From assembly GCA_029224185.1 (NCBI GenBank), contig CM055207.1:10953693-11017692 (forward strand): a stretch of DNA of 64,000 nt. The letters are read 5' to 3'. Origin of the DNA: Karalla daura. Taxonomy: Eukaryota > Chordata > Actinopteri > Chaetodontiformes > Leiognathidae. This document shows, one piece after another, positions 46,101-56,172 of this stretch. Position numbers and translations under genes: made by a program. Position 1 is the stretch's first letter, and the number at the start of each line of letters is the position of its first letter. A model generated the notes under the pieces. The model saw only the letters and a list, made by a program, of their open reading frames with translations, was not told the origin of the DNA and ran no database searches.

Positions 46101-49100
46101 TGGTTCAGCCAATATTTCTATTTCAAACTTTAGCCTCGGCGAGTCATTTCCTCCTTTTTGAACCCGGGGTTTCATATAGTCATAAATGGGATGTCGGTCC
46201 CGCAGCCCTGTGCGCTGACTCAAGGCTTGGCTGATACAAACCCCGAGCTTCTCCTGTTCACTCTGCCCGTGATGGAGCTTTACCAGACACCGCGTGTAAT
46301 ATTCAGACGTAGCCCCCGGCCAGATTGCTTGTCTCCACTTGGCCCGCTCTTACAAGAGTACAACAAATGAGATTTTTCTTTTCTTTTTTTTTTTTTTCCC
46401 TTGCCCAGGCCTTTATTTAACCAGGGCCATTGAGCGTGAATGCGCCTCAATAGGGACGCATTGCTCCGCACTCGCTCACATTCAGGCCCGGGAGCGAGCC
46501 GCCGCGGCAGCCGCATTTATTGGATGGAAGATAACCACCTAGTTCTTAATGGCTGCTCCACGCCGGTGTTTATACCCGTGTGTACACAGTCATGATAGCG
46601 TCCAGCTTTCTGAAGGCCCCTGTGTGGGTGTGTGTGTGTGTGCCTCTGCAGCTGCTACAGAATAATTCACAAGCGCAGACATTGTGTTTACATTTTTTTT
46701 TTCCAATCCGACTACTCCGAGTACTCCAAGTCCAAGTTTAAGATCTTATCCAGATCTTATCCAGGTGTCTGTTTTGTGCCTGTGCTCCTCACAGGCACAA
46801 AACAGAAGCGGGACACTGTCTGTGTCATAATGAGGACACACGTGTGTATTCGTTATCTCTGCACTCTTTGTAAAAACATACCATTTTCTGTTTATTTCCC
46901 CCCTCCATCTGGACAGTTTGAATCTAATTCAGGTCTGAGACCTGCTGCTGCAGGCAAGAAAAAACAAGCAACTGTAATTATTTAGTTTATCTAAGAGCCA
47001 CTTATTTTTTAGGGGCTCCCTATACTGTGGCATGATTTGCAGTGAATCAGGATCCGGGCGCAGGGAACACTTGTCAACGTTCCCCGTCATTAAAATGGCA
47101 AATGCAGAGCACCGAGCAGCCTTGGCAGAGCGATCCGCCCGCCGACTGCTCCCCTCGATTGATGGTCGCCTCATTTTAGCAAAGTGCATTTTGATTGAAC
47201 AGTTCCAGACCTGAGGAAGTGCGCAGCGCCGCCAATTTGTGCGGCAATTGTGAAATTTCACAGTCCGACGTTTAAGACAGGAGCCGCGGCGTCAAAGCCC
47301 CGGTCTGCGTCCGTACAATAGGCTACCTTGTCAGGTCCTGTTACTTGACAAAGGGACACATGTGACCTTGGGCGGCCGCCGCACAAAAGCAGCATCATCA
47401 GCAGTGTTGTTCTCCTCCGGCACAAAGGCGAGCGGTGTTATCTTTAGCCCCACAGACACTGTTCCCTCCACATTCTGCACAAGGTCAGGGCGGGATTAAC
47501 ATGCGGCTTTGGCGGTTTATTCCCAGCACAATGCGTTTCAATGCATGTCCGCCCCGGCGGCACACACAGCCACGCACCCCTACCCCCGTGACCCTCAATT
47601 ACGGACTGGATGTATATGTGTGGTATTTTGTTTGTTCTTTTCTTTCTTTGTTCTGTATCGCATCTTCATCTCTAGACATGGTGATATCAGCCATAAGGTA
47701 CACAGTACGGTAAATATGTTGGACGCGAGTCCGAAGAGGTCATTCACAAGGTCAGTGCTTCGCGGAGGAGGAAAGTGACTCGAGTGTTGTCGTGACAAAC
47801 ATCCCTCATTACTTAAAACGCCACAATAGACTTACAAGGCCGGGCGACTAACACCATTGTCGTGCCTCTGAATCTGCAGAGTGTAACGCGATTCATTTTT
47901 TCTCCCCCCCTCGCCATCACCCTGGTGGGAGAGAGATCATTGGATGCGGTGCACTGTGGCCATGCCTGAATTCAATTATCTAGTCACAGCAGAGCCCATA
48001 TAATCCTGTTGTGGCTGAGAAATTGCCTGCTGTAGAAACCATCAACATCCCTGTTAGCAGCGGCTGGGGACTTCTCCCCGAATAAGCCTCGGCTGTGACT
48101 TTTGAAGCGAAATGAAACGGCATCAGACGTCTCACAAGATGCAATTAATTCCAAGCTTTGGCTCCAAAACACCTCGCTTTTCTAACAGTGGAAACTACAG
48201 ATTAAAAAAAAAAGAGGAGATCGATGGATTAGTGGTCCACGCATTTACATTTTGTCAAATGATGAAGGATTTGAACCTGGGACCTTCTTCTTTTGAGGTG
48301 ACAGCCTTGTCCTTTTTGTTACTGGCAAGCAAAGCATGCCAAAACATTTCACTCACCTGTAACTGTATTTTCTGTTTCCTTTGTAGTAATTGACTCAACA
48401 TTTAGTTAAATGCTGTAAAGCTGCAATAAAGCAAGAAAATAGCGAGCTGAAATCATGATATGACACGTTTGTCCTTATGTTCTAGTTTAAAGTGAAGCAC
48501 AAAGTGCATAGAGTACAGTAAAAATCAGTCAGTAGCTGCAGGCCGGCTGAAAATAAGCGCTGTGTGTCTTCGCTGCACTTAACAAAACAGCAGCTTCCTG
48601 GACGACCTGCTTATCTGGTGGTTAAGCCGCATACCATCTAACCACAGTGTCCCGGTTCATTTCCGGCCGCGGACTTTGCTACATTCACATGGAGAGTTTT
48701 CTCACGCGCGTCCCGGGCCGCATCTCTCATCTTACTTCAAAAACAAAACCCCCTAGATCAATAAATTACCTGCTCTTTACCACACACCACCAACGTCCCA
48801 GCGCTGGTGTTCAGCTCAGAGTCTTTCGCTCGCTGTGAAGTTTTTGTTTTAACTGCTTCTGAAAGTTTTTGCTTTTTCAGTTTCGCGAAGCATGGTTGCG
48901 ACAGGAAACCAGCTAACCGTAGAGTTTGGCTCTCGCATGCTTTGTCAGGGGTTTACCTCTAATGTTGTAAGTCCTGCTCACTTCTTATAGCCACTGCTGC
49001 CATCCTGTGGCTTTGGTTCGGTTCCTACAAGGTGGATATTATGTACAATTGGGCCGTTGTATACATTGCAAAAGACTTCCAGGTTGTCTGTATGTCAGAC

Positions 49101-50540
49101 AAATGAGGGAAAACAACATAATCCAATCCTAAATGCTGTCTCATTTAGTTTACAGTGTTACTGACTTGACACCTCTGAAATATTTATATTACCAGCAGCT
49201 TGTTGACATTTTATTTTCACATTTCACTCCTCCCTCCCTCCCCACAGCTGCTGGTTTCTGAACTCGTCTGTACTGAGAGGGGGGTCACGTACCTTCTCCG
49301 GCCAGCAGGGGGCAACAGTCGCCCGCTGTAGTCGCCTCGAGGAGCCTCCATAGGAAACAACATGTCAACATAATGAAAACACGCCTCCTTTCTGCAGGAG
49401 ATTATGATGTGGGCAAATAGAGGTTTTTATTCCAGGATAACTAGGCATTACAGGTTGTTTAGAACACGCGGCGTTTCATAACACGGCATCCACCCCGGAC
49501 CCTCTCAGGCTCGTTAACCATATCATATTAGAGCTAATGATTATTAGTGTGTCAAATGAATGAGTCATTGTTACGGCGAGCGTGTTGTCACCTCAGAGGG
49601 GGGATAGAGAGAGAGAGAGAAAGAGAAAATCAGCTGGCTCCTGAATATTAGTGGCGTTCAAACATTTGTTTTATGGCTCCCTCTGTCCGACGATAATTAA
49701 TTGTTTACTTTCTCATCTCTGGATGATGGCGTGACTCTTTTCAGAGGTTGTTTGCTCACAGCAATTAAGTTCATCAGTGCTCATCCTCCCTCCTCCTCTT
49801 CCCTCCTCCTCCTCCTCCTCCTCCTCCGCCTCCGCCTCCGCCCCCTCCTCCCTCTCCCCCTCTCCCTCTCCCCACCCGCTCTCCCTACCCTCCTTTTTCT
49901 CCCTTTCTCTGTGCTAAATGCAGATTAGCAGCGTCACAATCGCATCCAGAATGAGAGTAAACTCCTCATTATGCCGTGTGACCCTCTGCCGCATGAATAA
50001 TTCAGGGCTGCAGCGTTAGTGGCTTGGCTGTTATTAGCATTCCGGATGGTGAGGGGAATGAGAGAGAGAGAGAGAGAGATGGAGGGAGAGATGGAGAGAG
50101 AGAGAGAGAGGGTGGGAGGCTCGTATCACTGACAGGGCTGACTCAGGGGGATCAGCCCTGGATTGAGACACACATCACACACACATCATCACACGACACA
50201 GGAGATCAGTGGAGGTGCCTCTCCACTCACGCACCCCGCTGTCTGTGTACATCTTACACACCCCTGCTGCTGCCGTGCAGCTCAATCTGCTTACTGGGAG
50301 GAAAAACAACAAAGGCCCCTCTCACTGAGTACATGCTAAACACTGTGGCTCCTGGGTGTGTGCGTACGTGTGTGCGCGTGTGTGTGTGATAGATTCTGCT
50401 CTGTAAACACACTTGACTCTACCCCTCTTTATTTTTATTTTTTATTATTTTTTTTTTTTCTTGCGCACAAGCGGATTGTGAGTGCTAGGAACCCCCAGCG
50501 GAGCTATCCTGGTGTGTCGGGAGGAGAAACACTCCCCCCT

Positions 50541-50577
<37 letters not shown>

Positions 50578-53500
50578 TCCATGCAAGCATGCGTGCAGAG
50601 GCTGCATGTGCTTGCCATGGTGCCACTTCACTGGATGCACTCATGCTTGACTGAGTGTGTAGACACATTACAACCCCCCCTTTACCCCCACCCTACCCAC
50701 CATCCTATTTTTTTTGTATCTCCCAGCTCCCTTGTCTGTTGCCGGAGCCGAGTGCTGTACTACAGTACTTAAACTCACCTCACGGGGAGTAGAGCTGGGG
50801 GGTCAGGACATCCGGAACACCCCCCCCCCCTCCCGCTGCTGAGGGCAGAGGTCGCAGGCCTGCATCCATCAGGCAGCCTGCGAGCCAAGCAGCCGAGAGC
50901 AGAGATTAATGGCACTCGACCGGTAATTGAGACATCAGAGGCATGTTCAGCCGTCAGCCCCGCGCCCGATGTTTTATTGATATGCGTGAATCTGCCGATT
51001 CGGAACGCCTGGCGCGCTCGCCAGAGCCGTACTCAACCAGAAGGAATGCGGATCTAGACCTCCTGAATTATGAAACGAGGGAGGGGGGGGGGGGGGTGAA
51101 ACTTTGCGAGATAACCGAGATGAAAGCGGCCTCCCACCTCGCGCTGCTTTTGTCTTTCTGTGAGGCTGGTTAACGCGCGGTGGCGTTGGGGGTGGGGGGG
51201 GGGGTGGTGATGATGATCAGCCCGGGTTTCTCTTTAAAGCACGCGCGGCGCATCCTGAGAGACGGCTGATGCAATCATAATTAAAGGCTGGTCCTCTGCC
51301 GCTGCTGCAGCTGCACGGCCCCCGCTCGGTGACGGCGGCTGCCAGCAGGTGGTGCCAGAAGGAAACATCACAAGTCAAAAGGGAGTGTAACAAACATAAT
51401 CCACATCTCTGTGCATGTGGGCGTCCCCCCCCCCCCCACCTCTCCTCCCCTCCTCTCTCCTCTCCTCTCCTCTCCTCTCCTCCCCTTCCCCTCCTCTCCC
51501 TCCCAAGTCCCCCTTTTTTAAAGAGCGTTTTATAATTAAAATGTGGGCGTCTCAGCCAGTACATACAGCATGTTCAGTTCAGAAAAGCATGCTCAGGGCT
51601 ATTTTTAGTCATCTTTGATCCCCCCCCCCCCCCCCCCCCCCCTCTCTCTCTCTTCCCCCCGCCCGGCAGCCACACAGGAAAAGCGGCCCTCGTACATGCA
51701 GGCTAGTTAGCGCGCTAGCCGCGGCGATGGCCGCCCTGCGCCTAGCCTGTGCGGGGGTTGGAGACGGGAGGCCTGCCTGGTGAGCGGCAAACACACCCCG
51801 TGTGTTTAAAGTTCACACTGGGCCATATGGTCGCCGCAGCGGGGGGGGGGCGCCGGTGGAATTATTCACCAGGAGCGCTCTCTGAATAACCGAGATCCTG
51901 CTATCAACCTCCAAGATAAGGGGAACGTCTCAAAGGCTTTGTGCTCGGGCTTCAAATCTCAATCCTCGGGAGGACGCCAGGAGCCCCCGTCCTTGCTTAC
52001 ACACTCTCTCCCTTTCCCGTCTCTCCACCCTCTCCCTCGACGTGTCCCTCTTTCTCTCCCTTTCATGTCTTCACACGCGTGTACGCCCCCCCCCCCCCGC
52101 CGCCTCCCTGCATCCACACGCCGCGGCGTGACAAACAACGCCACCCTGCGCAGCGCGAAGCCCCAAAAAACCTGTGACATTTCCGAGGAAATAATGTGAA
52201 CTCGTCGCTCCATGACCAGATTTTGCCCCCGCCTGCCTAATCCTTGAGTGCAGCCTAATTAAGTACAAACAGCAGTCCTTGCTTAATGCCAACAAATGGG
52301 CTCGCTTCTGCTGCTGCCCCTACCACTGCTGCTGCTGGATGGGCTGATTATTAAAGGGATGCACATTTGTTGTTTCTGCATTCTAATGCAATTACTCACC
52401 CATCACGACCATGTAATTGTGCAGTCATTAATTGCGCAGCCAGTCCGTAAGGCGGGGAGCGGCTGGCGTCTTTCCGGGCCTCCCCGGAGGAGGCGCGGCC
52501 TGGACGGCAGATACCTGCGCCGCGTCGATAATGCCTTTGTGCCGAATCAACATTCATCCGGCGCCGGCGCGCATTAGAAGATGTCAGAGGACGGGAACAA
52601 GGCCTCGCTCGCTGTTTGAATCATGACTCATTTGTGCTCAGTACGTTCATGCGCCTCATTCTCCGCCATCTATTCCCATCCTGCCCTAATGTTCCGCTGA
52701 TAAGAATGTCCTATTCATTCTGCGTTCTTCACCAGTTGCTAACACGGAGGGGCGAGCGAGGGAGACTCCACAGGCATTGAATGAAGAGCACATCTATTTC
52801 TGAGGGGGGTGTGGGGGGGTGGGAGGGGTGGGGGGAGGGAGGGGGGGGTGGAAGATAATTATTGATTTGAAATAAGAAAAGATAAGGCTCAACCTTGAGC
52901 AGGCCCGGCGATAGCGTGCAGAACAGAATAATTAATGGGCCTGTCTTGTGTCGGGACAAGCTTTCACACTGAGACGAGCGTATTGATTTTAAACAGATAA
53001 ACTGCGTAACCCTTTGTGAAGGGTTTGACAAACAATTTAATTGGTGGTGGTGGGGTTGGTGGGGCGGGGGGGGGCCACAACAATATTCCTCACCCTTTCC
53101 ATCTCCTTTTCATCACATCCCCAAGCTGTTTTTCCTCCGCCTGACCTATGGAAACAATTACTGTGCATCAGGCCTTGTACTGCCTCCAGACTACCAAGGA
53201 AGGCTGGTGTAGGATGCACACACTGATTGGGGGGGAATCTAATCAATGGTGGAACCTGTCTCCACTCCAGATGCCTGTGTTTGAAACTGGGATTACTGAA
53301 GCCTTTTAGCTGTGTTGCCCTCTTTCTGCTTCTGTCAGAGAGCGAGGGAGAGAGATAGAGAGTGTGTGAGAGAGAGAGAGAGAGAGAGAGATGGATCTGC
53401 CTGTTTAAATGTACCTGCCTGGATCTGCCTGTTTAAATGTACCTGCCTGCTATAGCTGAAGCAGAGATAATTTACTGTTCCTGTGCAGCCCTCCTCCTTC

Positions 53501-56135
53501 CCTAATCCCCCAAGGAGAGCAGCATAGGAGCCCCGGTCTCCTCACTACTTCGCTTGCCCTCCCCTGATTAGTGATAGAGGCTGTTTGATCATGTTTCCCT
53601 GCCTGTCCTTGTGATTTGTAAGCTGTTTAAACGTGAACGAGGCAATTAAATAAGGACGAACGGAGGAGAGTGGGTGCCGCGGTGATCATTAGCGATGAAT
53701 TACCCCGATGTGCACTCAAACACTTGGGAGGACTTTCACGCGGACCACTCCTGAGGATCCAGATCCAATCTAGCCATTGATTAACAGAGACTTGTTCTTC
53801 CTGTGAAATCACTCGACGGGGATTTTAGGGCACTCATCCGGTCTTATCGAGAATAGGCTAACATCAAAGGCGAATGAAGAGGGATTGGGTAAATGGGCTC
53901 GCCTTGCCCTCCATGTAAGAGACTTAGAGGAGCAAATCTTGAATTATTGCCTCATGTAAATAATCTACTCGGCCAGTTTCTTTTTTGGAGGTGGTGTTGG
54001 GGGTGGTGGTGGTGGGGTGGGGGTTGCTGTGAGAGGAACTCATGAGTCACTCGGGGCAGAGAACACTCATAGTACTTTGGAAGCTCTCATATTTCCCTTG
54101 ATGGGAAACAATGGCGGGGGCTCCATTCCCAGGAATGTAAACAACGTGATGTTCCCGACTCGTGTGATCTGCCCCAAACAATTTGGACGTGTTAAGCCAG
54201 GGAGACGTAGACTATGCGAGCTGGCTATTCGTCTTTGAGGAGGACTCTCATATCCTCGGAATACAAATATCCCATTCAGGAGCCTAATTCCTCTAATTTG
54301 ATTAAAGATGAATAAATAAGTGCCTCTATTAGTCTTAAATTGAAAGGTATGAAATTAGAAAAAAAAAAAGCAGAGTGCCTTTAGTGAAGAGTGGTGTTTA
54401 ACCAGAGGGGCAGTGTCTAATAGAGCACGTGTTATATAAGACAGGCTGTACATACATAAGTGGAATGCATGGCATAGCTGGAATTGCTCCTCCACTGAAC
54501 AACACCAGTGGGTTTTAAAAACAGAGGTTGCCGGCTGAGGACATTTTGTTCAAAACAATTTCTTTTCCTCCGCTCCCTCCCACCGCAGAGTGCTGCTCAG
54601 ACTGCAGTAGATGGAAAGGGATTTTCTCTTCCTAAATGGCCAAGGGGGCCGTTTACGGTGTCACTACTATGGGATCACATGATGTTTGAGGGTGTAAAGG
54701 TCTCGAGGCAGCTGCTCCTTTTCGGATGGGATTTTCGAGGCATCCAAGAGCAGGGCCCCATGCTGTCTGCACTGAAAGGTGGAGCAAATACTTCTAGGAA
54801 GGAAAAAAAAAAAAAAGGAGGCTGAAATCCTCAGAAGCTGTGTGTCTATTTGAAATGGGTTCTGGAGTCCCTCGGCTGCCTTCATGTTATAAACACCCAC
54901 AGTGCTCAAATTCTTCCTTTGTCAAGGAGTCATAACAGGTGTCTCAGGAAGGATTTTTTTCCCCGGTTAGCATATTTTCCACTTGCATGGAAAGTCTTTT
55001 TTTTTCTTTATTAGGAACATTCTGCCCTGGGTAGACCCCTTGCCTTGAGACATGATATGCAGACTTTCTTTGAAGCCGTAAAGGTTACTTTCACACTCGC
55101 TCAAAATTCGGCCATGCCTAGTTAAACCGGCTTGTGCGCACGTATTGAACACCCCTGGCTGACATATGTTGGTAAGCCACGACGCGCCCTGCATGCACAT
55201 GACCGGGTACGCGCCACATATCTCCAGGCTCAACAAGTTTGCCCCCCACCCCCACCCCCCCCCACAAAATGTGTGACCTGTGACCTCGGATGGAAATGTT
55301 GTTTTATCCCTAAAAAGGGAACGCGTTGTCTTCAAAGCGGAGGCTTTACATAACCAAGGCCCCTCGGGATTACGCTCAAGCATTTCCTCTGACGCTCTTA
55401 ATTTAAAGTGGAATTACAGATAACGCCGGTGGGGAGCGCCGTGTTGCACCTTGAACTGTTTACCATGTCATTGGATCCCCCCCCCCCCTAATGTAAATAC
55501 ACTCACAAATGGACAGTCTTCAATTTAAAGTTGAAGGAGGCGGGTGGTGGGAGGGGGGGGGGTGCCAAGGACCTCCTAATGTGGCGTATCATCTCGACCG
55601 CGGTGAGGTCAATTTCCTTGCCGGGGTGGAGCGGTTTGTATAGGCCGCCCCCCGGGAGGCTGTTTGTGTGAACATCGTGGAGAATGCACATTATTCATGT
55701 CCTCGTCTCCCCAGATAAAGACCCTATCTGGCAGCGCGGCCCGCCTTTGCATCGCGCTAGGCAGCATCCCAGCTGTTGATGTTGGGCAACGGCGGCGTGA
55801 TGGGGGGGGGGGGGGGGGGATTGAGCCGCCTTCAGCGTCTCGCTGTGGACCCGAGGGTGTTCCTGCGGTTTGTGTTTGAAAACCCAGCGATTGTTTACCC
55901 CGACGTCACGTCTGTTCCCTCGCCTCGCCGTGTTTAGTCTAGTCGCAGCCGGCTCTGAACTCTCCCGTGCGGCTCGGCGCATCAAACGCTTCAATCAGAC
56001 GCGCTCTCCCCCCGCCGAACGTGCTCGCGGAAACGATCGACCTCCCTCCCACTGAACCCCTCCGAAAGCATCACCTGTAGGCGGAGGACGGCCCCCTTAT
56101 CTCCGCCAAACCGAAGATGTATGGCGTCTTTTATC

Positions 56136-56172
<37 letters not shown>

